From positions 35,715 through 99,714 of the forward strand of contig CAVPGM010000034.1 of the NCBI GenBank assembly GCA_963703945.1: DNA of 64,000 nt, given 5' to 3'. This DNA is from JALORV01 sp963703945. GTDB lineage: Bacteria > Pseudomonadota > Gammaproteobacteria > Burkholderiales > Burkholderiaceae_F. The notes under the pieces are model-generated. The model was not told the DNA's origin. It did no database searches and saw only the letters and a list, made by a program, of their open reading frames with translations. Below are positions 34,948-43,900 of this stretch, in pieces. How positions within the stretch are numbered: the stretch's first letter is position 1; each line of letters begins with the position of its first letter. The position numbers and the translations under genes were made by a program.

Positions 34948-37941
34948 TCAGGAGGTGCGGGTCGCGCGCGGAACCAACGCCGTGACATTGGGCGGCAGCC
35001 CGGCGCCCTGCGCAAAGGAAAAGCGATTCTTGCCCTTCAGCTTGGCGTCGTACATCGCGAGGTCCGCCAGTTGCAGCAGCCGCTCGAGGTCGCGCCCCTG
35101 CTCGGGCGCAAGTGAGATCCCGATGCTGGCCGAAATGCTGAGCGTCGGGCGCCCCTGCTGCTGGACCAGCGGCTGCTCGATGGCCTGCAGCAGGCGCGTC
35201 GCGATCCGCTCCACCTCCAGCACCGAACCGACATCGGGAACCAGCACGGCGAACTCGTCGCCACCGCGGCGCGCCACCGTGTCCTGCGGACGCATCACCC
35301 GCGTCAGCCGCGCGGCGATCTCTCGCAGCGTCACATCACCGACCTCGTGACCGTAGCGGTCGTTGACCTCCTTGAAGCCATCGAGATCGATTGCAAAAAC
35401 CGCGCAACTGACTTTGCGCAGTTCCGAGGTTGCAAGCGCCGCCGCAGCCCGCTCGGCCAGCAGGCGCCGGTTCGGCAGGCCGGTCAGATCGTCGTGCTGC
35501 GCCTCGTGCAGGGCGCTGGCTTCGCGCTGCTTGATCGTGTCGATGTCAGCGATGACGAGCACGAATTCGCCGGCTGCGATCGAACGCGCGGTAATTTGGC
35601 ACCAGGCGGCCCCTTCACCATGCCCGAGGCGCGCGCCGCGCTGGACGCGAAGTTCGCGCACGACCGCGGTATCGCGCTCTCGCGCGTCCTCCGCCGCCTG
35701 CGTCAGTTCATCCCAGTCTTCCTGCTCGAGCAGGCACTCGGTCAGCGGCACGCGAGCAAGCTGGTCGGGAGGAAGTCCGGCCAGCCGCAGGAAGGCATCG
35801 TTACAGCGCAGCACCAGGCCCTGCTTGACGACCGCGATGGCCTGCCCGGCCGAATCGAGCACGGTGCGTTCGACCCGCAACGCCTCCGACAGGCGAGTCT
35901 CGCGCGACTTCAGTGCGGTGAGATCGGCATTCATGCCGACTGCCCCAGCGAAGCGACCGCCCGGATGCCGCAGCGGCACTGCGCTGATCGAGACAATGAC
36001 ACGCCGGCCGTCCTGCTTGATGTGCACGGCCTCCAGGTCGCGTATTGGGCGGCCTTCGCGCAGGCCCTCGAATGCACGGTTAACCGCCGGCTGCTCGGCA
36101 TCGGTCGGCAGCAGGATCGCTGCCGGCTTGCCCAGCAGTTCGCGCGACTCGTAGCCATAGATGTCGCGCGCGGCGCGCCGGCTGGCAAAGGTCAGCGTGA
36201 AGTTCTCGTCGCAGGCCCAGATCAGGCTGGCCGATGCCTCCACCAGCGACTTGTACTGCGCCTTGCTGCGACGAAGGCGATCGATCTCCATCAGTTCCGA
36301 CGGCGAGGCGATCGTATCGAGCACCAGCGTGGCCAGCACACCCTTGCCCTCGAAGGGAACGAAGTGGCTGCGGAGGTTCAGGCGCCCGCCGGAACGGCTG
36401 GTCCGCGCATTGCGGACATCAAACGTCGGTTTGCCCTGCAGCGCTTTCTGCAGGGCTGCCTGCACGACGGGCAGCGACTCGGGCTTGAATGCGAACGCCT
36501 CATTCCACTCAGGCCGCGTGCGGGCCTCGGCCACCATGCCCCAACGCCCGGGATCCGGGCCGGTCGCATGCACGACCCGGCCGTTGGCGTCGACCAGCCA
36601 CACGACGACCGGCAGCCGCGACAGCAGGTCGGCGCCAGCCGAGATGAGCGGCTTCGGGGCCGGTGCGGAGGCGCGTGCAGCCGCGATCGTTCCCATCACC
36701 GAACTCGCGCCCTCACCCACTGCCGGCCGCACCATGCAGACGACGCGCACCTCGCGCGCGACACCCTGCGTGTCGCGCAGCGCCATCGCTTCGTCGAATA
36801 CCGTTCCGGAGCGCAGAAAGTCCCGGTAGAGCGCGTTGACTCGCTCGCGCTCCTCGGGCGCCAGCAGGTACGCGAGCGGAAAGGCGGTCGCGTCGGCCGC
36901 GCGCTGAGCGTCGTCGGGCGGTGGAAACTCGTTCGGCACGACCAGCGTGCCACGCTCGTCGCGGTACCAAGGCAGGCCCTGCAGCCCGCCAATCCACTCG
37001 GCAAAGCGGCGCGCGTCGTCGAGGATGCGTGCCGGACCGAACGGCTCCTGCACCGCGCGTGTCAGCGCGATCACCAGCGTCGACGCCGCACGTCCCGGTT
37101 CCATGTAGCGCACGCGGCCCGACCAGACCGCGCCGTCGAACGTCCGGTCAACCGGCCTCATTTCGATCGGCGCACTGGATTCGGAGCGGTGTCTTTCCGG
37201 CACAAGCGCCTCGGGCGGCTCGGCGATCAGGCATTCCTCGACCGCGTGCCCGAGAATCGCACGCTCGCTGCGGCCGATGAATTCGCACGCCGATCGATTG
37301 ACCTCGATGATGCGACCGTTGCGCGCGACGATGACCGGCGTGGGCATCGCATGAATGGCGGCCTGCCAGCCGAACTTGGTCGGGTTGCTGATCAGCGACT
37401 GCGCGATGCGACGTTCCGCGTGGCGGCTCAGCGGTTGCTGCCGTCCGAGCCACCAGACCGCGAGCAGCCAGAGCGGAAAGCCATAGGTGAAAGTCGTCAG
37501 CGTGCCGCTGGTGCGCAGCGCGATGATCCCGAGCACGACGACCCAAGCCGCGATGTAGAAGGTCCATACACGCGGCCAGCCGCCGAAACTGAGCGCGGCG
37601 AGCAGCACCGCGCCCGCGGCGGCGAATCCGCCGGGCCCGGCGAAATACGCGGCCGGCCGCGGCACCAGCGTGACCAGCGCGATCCACAGAGCCACTTCGA
37701 CAGCGGCGCAGGCCAGGTACTGGCCAGCGATCCGCGTCTCTGCGGTGATCGGACGACGCGCGTCGCCGTAGATCGACGCCAGCAGGTACCGCGCGCCCGA
37801 CGTAACCGCGTACAGCGCGAGCCAGCCCCAAACGAGCGGAGGTGTATCGAGCAGCGAGGCGCTGGCCGCCGCCACCAGGCCGACTAGCAGCAGTGCCGGC
37901 AGCAACCGGCGCTCGACCGCGAACGGGACGCGCAGATCCAT
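34948..37941 (-). CDS. Membrane-anchored multi-PAS diguanylate cyclase
   Basis: The protein makes cyclic di-GMP. About six membrane helices in the first 175 residues are followed by several PAS-like sensor blocks. One clear PAS reads SLVEASASLIWACDENFTLTFASRRAARDIYGYESRELLG. The C-terminal GGDEF domain has DDLTGLPNRRLL, the intact active motif RRGGDEF near residue 890, and an inhibitory site RPQD exactly five residues before it, predicting product feedback. No EAL domain is present. The open frame extends to 38118, but the extra stretch is Arg-rich and looks non-coding, so I start at the ATG at 37941. A related gene precedes it. Confidence 0.85.
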   Translation of the reverse strand: MDLRVPFAVERRLLPALLLVGLVAAASASLLDTPPLVWGWLALYAVTSGARYLLASIYGDARRPITAETRIAGQYLACAAVEVALWIALVTLVPRPAAYFAGPGGFAAAGAVLLAALSFGGWPRVWTFYIAAWVVVLGIIALRTSGTLTTFTYGFPLWLLAVWWLGRQQPLSRHAERRIAQSLISNPTKFGWQAAIHAMPTPVIVARNGRIIEVNRSACEFIGRSERAILGHAVEECLIAEPPEALVPERHRSESSAPIEMRPVDRTFDGAVWSGRVRYMEPGRAASTLVIALTRAVQEPFGPARILDDARRFAEWIGGLQGLPWYRDERGTLVVPNEFPPPDDAQRAADATAFPLAYLLAPEERERVNALYRDFLRSGTVFDEAMALRDTQGVAREVRVVCMVRPAVGEGASSVMGTIAAARASAPAPKPLISAGADLLSRLPVVVWLVDANGRVVHATGPDPGRWGMVAEARTRPEWNEAFAFKPESLPVVQAALQKALQGKPTFDVRNARTSRSGGRLNLRSHFVPFEGKGVLATLVLDTIASPSELMEIDRLRRSKAQYKSLVEASASLIWACDENFTLTFASRRAARDIYGYESRELLGKPAAILLPTDAEQPAVNRAFEGLREGRPIRDLEAVHIKQDGRRVIVSISAVPLRHPGGRFAGAVGMNADLTALKSRETRLSEALRVERTVLDSAGQAIAVVKQGLVLRCNDAFLRLAGLPPDQLARVPLTECLLEQEDWDELTQAAEDARERDTAVVRELRVQRGARLGHGEGAAWCQITARSIAAGEFVLVIADIDTIKQREASALHEAQHDDLTGLPNRRLLAERAAAALATSELRKVSCAVFAIDLDGFKEVNDRYGHEVGDVTLREIAARLTRVMRPQDTVARRGGDEFAVLVPDVGSVLEVERIATRLLQAIEQPLVQQQGRPTLSISASIGISLAPEQGRDLERLLQLADLAMYDAKLKGKNRFSFAQGAGLPPNVTALVPRATRTS

Positions 37942-38169
37942 CCGCACTTCGGGTCCGCGCGCGGACACCGCTCGCCGCAGCGTGCTGAGTCCCCGGCTGT
38001 TGGACTTGCTGTCGATTACTGGCTCCGCACCTGGTCGTGTCGACGCCGTCCGACACGGATCGCGCGCCCGCACGTCACAACGCCATGCTAGCGGCCGCGC
38101 GAATCGCGCAGCAATCACCGGCAGTCGGACGACGGAAGGTTAGACCGAACGGATGAGGAGCGCTCGCGC

Positions 38170-40509
38170 TCAGTCGAGGCGGGTCGGCTCGAGCGGGCGG
38201 CGGGTCAGTTCGCCGGCCAGCTGGTAGCGGTTCTTGCCCGCCGACTTGGCGGCATACATCGCGGTGTCGGCCGCGCCCAGCAGCGTTTCGAAGTCGTTGC
38301 CGTCGCTCGGAAACAGCGCCACTCCGACGCTCGCATGCAGACGCAGCGAGCGACCCAGATTTTCGACGTTCTCGCTGGCCGCTGCGATCAGTTTTTCCGC
38401 CACCACCATCGCGATCGAGGGCTGCTCGATCTCCGGCAGCAGCACCACGAACTCGTCTCCACCGGTGCGCGCGACCACGTCGTAGTCGCGCAACACTCCA
38501 GACAGCCGCAAGGCGACGCGCTTCAGCAGGTTGTCGCCGTACGAGTGTCCGAACAGGTCGTTGATCTCCTTGAATCCGTCGAGATCGAGCACCAGCACTG
38601 AGGCCAGGCGGCGCTTCTTCATGGCGACCGACAGCAGGCGGCGTGCATGCTCGCTCAACTGGCGCCGGTTCGGCAGGCCCGTCAGGTCGTCGTGATTGGC
38701 CTGATGCCAGGCGAGTTCCTCGCGCCGCTTGAGCGAAGTGATGTCGGTCAGCACGAGGATGCAGGCGCCCTGGTCGGCGGCCTGGCGCGAAGTCAGCTGG
38801 CACCACACACTGCGGCCGTCGTTGGCACGCAGCATCACTTCGTGGATCGCCGCCTCGCCGCGCACGGCCGATGCGCGCGTCGCCTGGTCGATCGTCTCCC
38901 AGTCGGACCGCGTGGCCAGGATTTCCTCGACCGGCTGGCCAATCAGCGCCTCGCGCGTGACGCCCAGCATGCGCGCCAGCGCACGGTTCGGGCTCTCGAT
39001 GCGGCCATTGCGAACGAACACGATGCCTTCACCGGCGGCATCGAAGATCGCCTGTTGGTTGCGCATCGCCACGTTGAGCTCGCGCTCGCGCTGCTTCATC
39101 GCGGTGATGTCGGCACAGACGCCCGTCACCGACTCGACCTGGCCAGCCTCGTTGAGCAGCGGCAACGCGCTGACCGTCACATGCAGGGCCGCGCCGCGCC
39201 GATCCCGCAGCACCGCCTCCATCTCGAATACCGGGCGTCCGTGCATCGCCGGCGAAAAGCGGCGCAGGAATTCGCGGCGGGTGAAACCCGGCCCGTTGAA
39301 GTCCGCCACGTGCCGGCCGACCATTTCGCGCGGCCCAGCGCCGAACATGTCGCGACAGGCACGCTCCGAAACGAACGTGATGCGACCGCCCGCATCACAC
39401 ACCCAGATCAGCGACGGCGACGCTTCGACCAGGGCGCGATAGCGGCGCTCGCTGTCGATCACCCTGTGCTCGGCCAGCCGATGCTCGGTGTTGTCGACGA
39501 TCGACATCACCAGCCGCGTCGGCTCGCCGTCGGTGCCGCGCACCGACTCGCCGCGCAGGATCACCCACACGTACGTCCCGTCCGCACGCCGCAGGCGGCA
39601 CTCCTCGCGCAGCGCCGCGCCGCTGTCCATGTGGCGCCGACGCGCAGCGAGCACGCGCGAGCGGTCGTCGGGATGCAGCGCCTCGGAAAAGCGGTGGTCC
39701 TTCAGAAAGGTCTCGCGGTCGTCGTAGCCGAGAATGCTGAAGTAGCGCGGCGAGAAGAAGCGCTCGCCGGTGATGAGATTGGTGTCCGCGATGCCCGCGT
39801 CGATCGCATCGAGGGCGATCCGCAGTTGCTCGCGGCTGCGATTGAGTTCGACATTCGCGTGTTCCTGCGTGCGCGCCGAGAAATCCGCGCGCTGCCGCTG
39901 CGACAGGTTGTTCGACAGCGCCCGTTTCAGCCACTGCGCGGTCAGCGCCGCGCCGACCATGGTCATCGCCCAAGTGAGCAGCAGCAGCTCGCGCTGCGGC
40001 ATTTCACGTGACACCAGCAAGACCAACTGCGCGAAACCGACGGGAATCGCAAACGCCAACCACGGCAGGCCGGCCGGAGCGAAAGGCAGCAGCACCCCGA
40101 GCAGCACGAGCAGGCTGATGCCGAGCTGGAAGCGCAGCCCAAAGTCGCTCCCAGCGGGCAGCAGGACCAACAGCAGCGCCCAGGCGATGCCCTCGCAGGC
40201 AGCCAGCAGCGCATACCACTCGGAGTGCGCCGGCAATCTCCGCGGCTGCACCGCCAGCCGGGAAAGCGCGCGCTGGCAGTACGCCGCACGGGCGATGACC
40301 GTCACTGCGAGGGCCGACCACCAGATCGCCGCCGCAACCATGCGATCCTCACGCCACAGCAGCAGCACCGCCAGCAGACCGAACGCCAGACTCGCGTACC
40401 AGGTCGTGCGACCGAGTCCGACGGCAACCTTGAACAACTCGGCGGTGACTGCGGGACGTGCCACTGTGAGGTAGGAAGCTGATGTGCCGGGCCGGCGACG
40501 CGCCGGCAT
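38170..40509 (-). CDS. Membrane-anchored PAS-PAS-PAS diguanylate cyclase
   Basis: The 779-residue protein has about five to six membrane helices (residues 25-210). Three PAS domains follow: GERFFSPRYFSILGYDDRETFL with a PAC, LVEASPSLIWVCDAGGRITFVS, and AIFDAAGEGIVFVRNGRIE. A GGDEF domain is last. RTGGDEFVVLLPE near residue 684 is intact, and RDYD lies five residues upstream as a c-di-GMP inhibitory site. The PAS-GGDEF half is clearly related to the next gene downstream, so the pair looks like an old tandem duplication with diverged sensor parts. Ligands are not predictable. Confidence 0.9.
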   Translation of the reverse strand: MPARRRPGTSASYLTVARPAVTAELFKVAVGLGRTTWYASLAFGLLAVLLLWREDRMVAAAIWWSALAVTVIARAAYCQRALSRLAVQPRRLPAHSEWYALLAACEGIAWALLLVLLPAGSDFGLRFQLGISLLVLLGVLLPFAPAGLPWLAFAIPVGFAQLVLLVSREMPQRELLLLTWAMTMVGAALTAQWLKRALSNNLSQRQRADFSARTQEHANVELNRSREQLRIALDAIDAGIADTNLITGERFFSPRYFSILGYDDRETFLKDHRFSEALHPDDRSRVLAARRRHMDSGAALREECRLRRADGTYVWVILRGESVRGTDGEPTRLVMSIVDNTEHRLAEHRVIDSERRYRALVEASPSLIWVCDAGGRITFVSERACRDMFGAGPREMVGRHVADFNGPGFTRREFLRRFSPAMHGRPVFEMEAVLRDRRGAALHVTVSALPLLNEAGQVESVTGVCADITAMKQRERELNVAMRNQQAIFDAAGEGIVFVRNGRIESPNRALARMLGVTREALIGQPVEEILATRSDWETIDQATRASAVRGEAAIHEVMLRANDGRSVWCQLTSRQAADQGACILVLTDITSLKRREELAWHQANHDDLTGLPNRRQLSEHARRLLSVAMKKRRLASVLVLDLDGFKEINDLFGHSYGDNLLKRVALRLSGVLRDYDVVARTGGDEFVVLLPEIEQPSIAMVVAEKLIAAASENVENLGRSLRLHASVGVALFPSDGNDFETLLGAADTAMYAAKSAGKNRYQLAGELTRRPLEPTRLD

Positions 40510-40614
40510 CGACGGATAATCGCCGCAAGGACGTGCACCCTGAGCCGCGATTTGAGAGGCGGTTCAGGCGGAAATCGCCCGGATGCCGCTCTCAAGTCAC
40601 CCTCCATCGTCCGA

Positions 40615-41484
40615 ATGCTCGAATACCGGGGTCGTTTCGCCCCCTCTCCGACCGGCCCGCTGCATGCGGGTTCGCTGGTGGCTGCACTCGCGAGCTGGCT
40701 CGACGCGCGCGCACATCGCGGCAGCTGGCTGGTGCGCATCGAGGATCTCGACCCGCCGCGCGAGATTCCGGGGGCAGCGCTCGACATCGTCGACACGCTG
40801 CAGGCATTCGGCATGGAATCTGATGAAACGGTCGCCTACCAGAGTCGACGCGGCACGCTCTATGAAGAGGCGCTGGCGCGACTGCAGGCGCGGGGTCTGA
40901 TCTACGGCTGCGCCTGTTCGCGCACCGAGATCGGACAGGTGCTGGCCGCCGGATCAGGCGGCGGTAGCGCGTACCCGGGTACCTGCCGCGACGGCACCGG
41001 CGGTCGTGCGATCCGCGCCTGGCGCTACCGTGTGGAAGCCGGCGTCGTGAGCTTCGAGGACCGCGGATTCGGGCGGTTCACGCAGGACGTCGAGCACGAA
41101 GTCGGCGACTTCGTCGTGCGTCGCGCCGATGGCCTGTGGGCCTACCAGCTCGCGGTGGCCGTCGACGACGCGGACCAGCGCATCACCCACGTGGTGCGCG
41201 GTGCGGACCTGCTCGACAACACGCCGCGCCAGATCGCGCTGCAGCGCAGCCTCGCCGTGGCCACGCCGCGCTACCTGCACGTGCCACTGGTCGTCAACGC
41301 GCACGGCGAAAAACTCTCGAAACAGACGGGCGCAATGCCACTCGACCGCAGCGACGCATTGGGCGAACTCGAGCGTGCTGCGCAGACACTTGGACTGCCC
41401 CGCATCGGCGGCGCCCACTGCACAGCCTTCCTGCGCGGTGCGACGGCCGCCTGGGCCGAGCGCCATGCGATCGAAGCGCACTAG
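40615..41484 (+). CDS. gluQ: Glutamyl-Q tRNA(Asp) synthetase
   Basis: GluQ-RS attaches glutamate to the queuosine base of tRNA-Asp. The 289-residue protein is a truncated GluRS catalytic core without an anticodon-binding domain. It has GRFAPSPTGPLHAGSLVAAL (HIGH-type motif), LVRIEDLDPPRE, zinc-site cysteines in YGCACSRTEI and YPGTCRDG, and KLSKQTGA (KMSKS-type). I start at the ATG at 40615. Its TAG stop is part of the CTAG end of the downstream MITE-like element. Confidence 0.92.
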   Translation: MLEYRGRFAPSPTGPLHAGSLVAALASWLDARAHRGSWLVRIEDLDPPREIPGAALDIVDTLQAFGMESDETVAYQSRRGTLYEEALARLQARGLIYGCACSRTEIGQVLAAGSGGGSAYPGTCRDGTGGRAIRAWRYRVEAGVVSFEDRGFGRFTQDVEHEVGDFVVRRADGLWAYQLAVAVDDADQRITHVVRGADLLDNTPRQIALQRSLAVATPRYLHVPLVVNAHGEKLSKQTGAMPLDRSDALGELERAAQTLGLPRIGGAHCTAFLRGATAAWAERHAIEAH

Positions 41485-41753
41485 GGCCTGTTCACGCTAA
41501 AGCCGGGAGTGCGAAAGTGAATGGCGGGATGCAGTGCGAGGCGCCGCGAGCGCCGTTGGCTGATGCCAATCAGCGAAGCGGCAACGACGCAATGCGCCCG
41601 CCATTCGCTTTCCCGCAGGGTTGGGCCGAAATGCGGCGTCTGCTTTGGCGGGCGGCTTGCGAAGGGGAGCTACCCTTCGCAGCGCCGCCCTTCGCGCATC
41701 CATCCACATTGCGGCCCAACGCATCTCCCGCATTTAGCGTGAACAGGCCCTAG
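41481..41753. mobile_element. MITE-like element with perfect 21-bp terminal inverted repeats
   Basis: CTAGGGCCTGTTCACGCTAAA at 41481-41501 is repeated as its exact reverse complement at 41733-41753, bounding 273 bp. Sub-terminal sequence is partly symmetric (CCGGGAGTGCG against GCGGGAGATGCG). Inside, GCGAAGGGG and ACCCTTCGC form a hairpin near 41667-41688. The element has no transposase gene. CTAG at both ends is either part of the repeat or a 4-bp target duplication; the palindrome makes the two indistinguishable. Size, repeats and intergenic site fit a non-autonomous transposable element mobilised in trans. The parent family is not identified. Confidence 0.8.
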
Positions 41754-43189
41754 TTCATCGATGTGACGACGCTCGCGACGGCGGCCGTCAGTTTCTTCGC
41801 ATATTTGATATGCAGGAATTCGTTCGGCCCGTGCGCGTTCGAGTGCGGCCCGAGCACGCCAGTGATCATGAACTGCGCCCGTGGAAAGCGTGTGCCCAGC
41901 ATGTTCATGAACGGGATGGTTCCCCCTTCGCCGACCCACGCGGCATCCGTGCCGTACGCACGCTGCGATGCCGTCTGAAGCGCGTTTCGCAGCCACGACG
42001 CGGTATCCGGAGCATTCCAACCGGTCGCGCCCCAGTCGGCGCTGAACGTCACCTTCGCGTTGTAGGGCGGATCGACAGTCAGCGCGCGCTGCATGGCCTG
42101 CGTCGCCGTTTCCGCATCGACCGTCGGAGGAATCCGCATGCTGAGCTTGAAACTCGATTTCGGCCGCAGCACGTTGCCGGCCGAGTCGATCGCCGGGAAT
42201 CCGGCCGCGCCGATCACCGACAGGGCAGGACGCCAGGTCCGGTTCAGGATCGCCTCGACCGGATCGGTCGTGGTCGGCATCGAGTGCGCGTGCCCGTCGG
42301 CACCGTGGTTGCAACTGACCCACGGAAATTCGGTCCACACCGAATCGCCGAGCATCGCTCCTGCCGCCAGCGCCTGTTGCCTGCGCTCCGCCGGAATGTC
42401 GGTTTGCAGCTCGGGCAGCAGCACGACGCCGGTCGCCGCGTCATCGAGCCGGTTCAGCAGCTGTCGCGCGATCCGGAACGATGACGGCACGATGCCGCTC
42501 GCGTGCCCCGAGTGCACGCCTTCGGACAGGATCTCGACGGTCAGCGTGCCGCCGACGAGTCCGCGCAGCGACGTCGTCACCCACAGTTGCTCGTAGTTTC
42601 GGCAGCCGGAGTCGAGTCCCACCACCAACTGCACGTCGCCGAAACGCGGAGCGAGCAGTTGGAGGTACTCGGGCAGATCGGGACTGCCGCTTTCCTCGCA
42701 GGTTTCGATGATGCCGACGCAGCGCGGCCGTGCTGCGCCCTGCGCATCGATCGCGGCGATCGTCGTCAGCGCCGCGTAGATGGCATAACCGTCATCGGCG
42801 CTGCCGCGCCCGTACAGCTTGCCGTCCTCGATCACAGGCTTCCAAGGGCCAAGGTCGTCGCGCCAGCCGGTCATCTCCGGCTGCTTGTCCAGGTGTCCGT
42901 AGAACAGCACGGTGCGGTCGTTCCCGAGCCCCTGTGTGGCGGGCACATCGAACAGCAGGCAGGGCGTGCGACCCTCGATGACGACCACCTCGATCGTCAG
43001 CCCGGCGATCGCCTGCGCGCGGCACCAGGCCTCGGCGTCCTTCACTACCGCCTGCAGGTACCCATGCGCCTGCCAGCTGGCATCGAACGCAGGCGACTTG
43101 GCCGGCACGCGAACGTAGTCGACGAGGCGCGGCACCAGGTCGTGGTCCCACTTGTCCCCAATGAAACGGTTCAGGTCAGCGAGGTTCAT
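41750..43189 (-). CDS. M20-family dipeptidase/metallopeptidase
   Basis: This is a zinc peptidase of the M20 (CNDP/ArgE-like) family. Metal-site motifs are present: LFYGHLDKQP, GRGSADDGYAI and ETCEESGSPD. The dimerisation domain carries SEGVHSGHASG and the end has GVLGPHSNAHGPNEFLH. It most likely cleaves dipeptides or related amides in the cytoplasm; the substrate is unknown. The start is the ATG at 43189; a TTG lies six bases upstream. The stop TAG is formed by the CTAG border of the adjacent MITE-like element. Confidence 0.92.
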   Translation of the reverse strand: MNLADLNRFIGDKWDHDLVPRLVDYVRVPAKSPAFDASWQAHGYLQAVVKDAEAWCRAQAIAGLTIEVVVIEGRTPCLLFDVPATQGLGNDRTVLFYGHLDKQPEMTGWRDDLGPWKPVIEDGKLYGRGSADDGYAIYAALTTIAAIDAQGAARPRCVGIIETCEESGSPDLPEYLQLLAPRFGDVQLVVGLDSGCRNYEQLWVTTSLRGLVGGTLTVEILSEGVHSGHASGIVPSSFRIARQLLNRLDDAATGVVLLPELQTDIPAERRQQALAAGAMLGDSVWTEFPWVSCNHGADGHAHSMPTTTDPVEAILNRTWRPALSVIGAAGFPAIDSAGNVLRPKSSFKLSMRIPPTVDAETATQAMQRALTVDPPYNAKVTFSADWGATGWNAPDTASWLRNALQTASQRAYGTDAAWVGEGGTIPFMNMLGTRFPRAQFMITGVLGPHSNAHGPNEFLHIKYAKKLTAAVASVVTSMN

Positions 43190-43348
43190 CGGCAACGCTC
43201 ACAATAAGAAAGAAGGGCAGACTCAGGTCGTCGCCTGGCAGCGACGGAACTCCCAGAGACAACGTACCGCGATCAATCGCGCGGCGTGGAACATGTCATC
43301 GAATACCAGCAACTGCGCACTTCACCACTCCTGCGCCTGTGCACGGTT

Positions 43349-43380
43349 ATAGAAAAGCCGGCTTGCGCCGGCTTTTCTAT
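43349..43380. terminator. Intrinsic terminator after the cytochrome operon
   Basis: ATAGAAAAGCCGGC and GCCGGCTTTTCTAT form a perfect 14-bp stem with a TTGC loop. A T-rich run follows on the minus strand. It lies 20 bp after the last gene (43401) of the leftward cytochrome cluster. Confidence 0.9.
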
Positions 43381-43400
43381 CCTGCCTTGGGCGCCGGCAA

Positions 43401-43685
43401 TTACATCGCAAGAATCCATTTGACAAGCGCCTTCACATCGTCTTCGCTGGCCTTGACCTTGGGATGACCGTTTGCCGTCGAGATCTTGGTGACCAGCATC
43501 GCTTCCGCGTCGGCCTTGCCCTTGTACTTGGCGGCGACCTCCTTGTAAGCGGGTCCCATCTTCTTCTTGTCAATGGCGTGGCAGGCCAGACAGCCATCCT
43601 TCTGGGCCATCTCCTCACTGGCCTGCGCAACGCCGGCAAGTGCCACCGAAGCGACGACAGCCGCTGTGACCAGGATTGATTTCAT
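43401..43685 (-). CDS. Monohaem class I cytochrome c (c551/c5-like)
   Basis: The 94-residue precursor has a signal peptide (MKSILVTAAVVASVALAG, cleavage after AQA). One haem site CLACH, MGPAYKEVAAKYKG and a C-terminal helix VKALVKWILAM complete it. It is a soluble periplasmic electron carrier. GGGGAGG lies upstream of the ATG at 43685. As the last gene of the leftward cluster it may shuttle electrons between the membrane modules and terminal enzymes. Confidence 0.93.
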   Translation of the reverse strand: MKSILVTAAVVASVALAGVAQASEEMAQKDGCLACHAIDKKKMGPAYKEVAAKYKGKADAEAMLVTKISTANGHPKVKASEDDVKALVKWILAM

Positions 43686-43900
43686 TGTTCGTCCTCCCCT
43701 TTCATCAAACGCGAAACTAACGCCGACAGCACTGCCGGCTCCTTGGCCCAGCCGTAAGGCCGAACCTGGAAATTGTGACGCCGTGCGTCGCCACATTGGC
43801 CCAATCAGGCGATTGCACCGGCCGCGTTCTTTGCCCACGCCCAAAGTCCAACTCCCTCCTCCGCGGCACGTTGGATGGATCAGGACAATGCGCCGTTCGA

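Noticed and set aside
35347..37887. 846-codon open frame antisense to the first diguanylate cyclase
   Set aside because: It has no domain or ribosome binding site, and the opposite strand has clear PAS and GGDEF motifs.
37942..38118. N-terminal extension of the first diguanylate cyclase to 38118
   Set aside because: The added residues are Arg/Ala/Pro-rich without structure and precede a natural membrane-protein start.
38158..38171. GAGCGC-TC-GCGCTC palindrome between the two diguanylate cyclases as a terminator
   Set aside because: The stem is short, has no U-run and overlaps the stop codon; it is within chance expectation for this composition.
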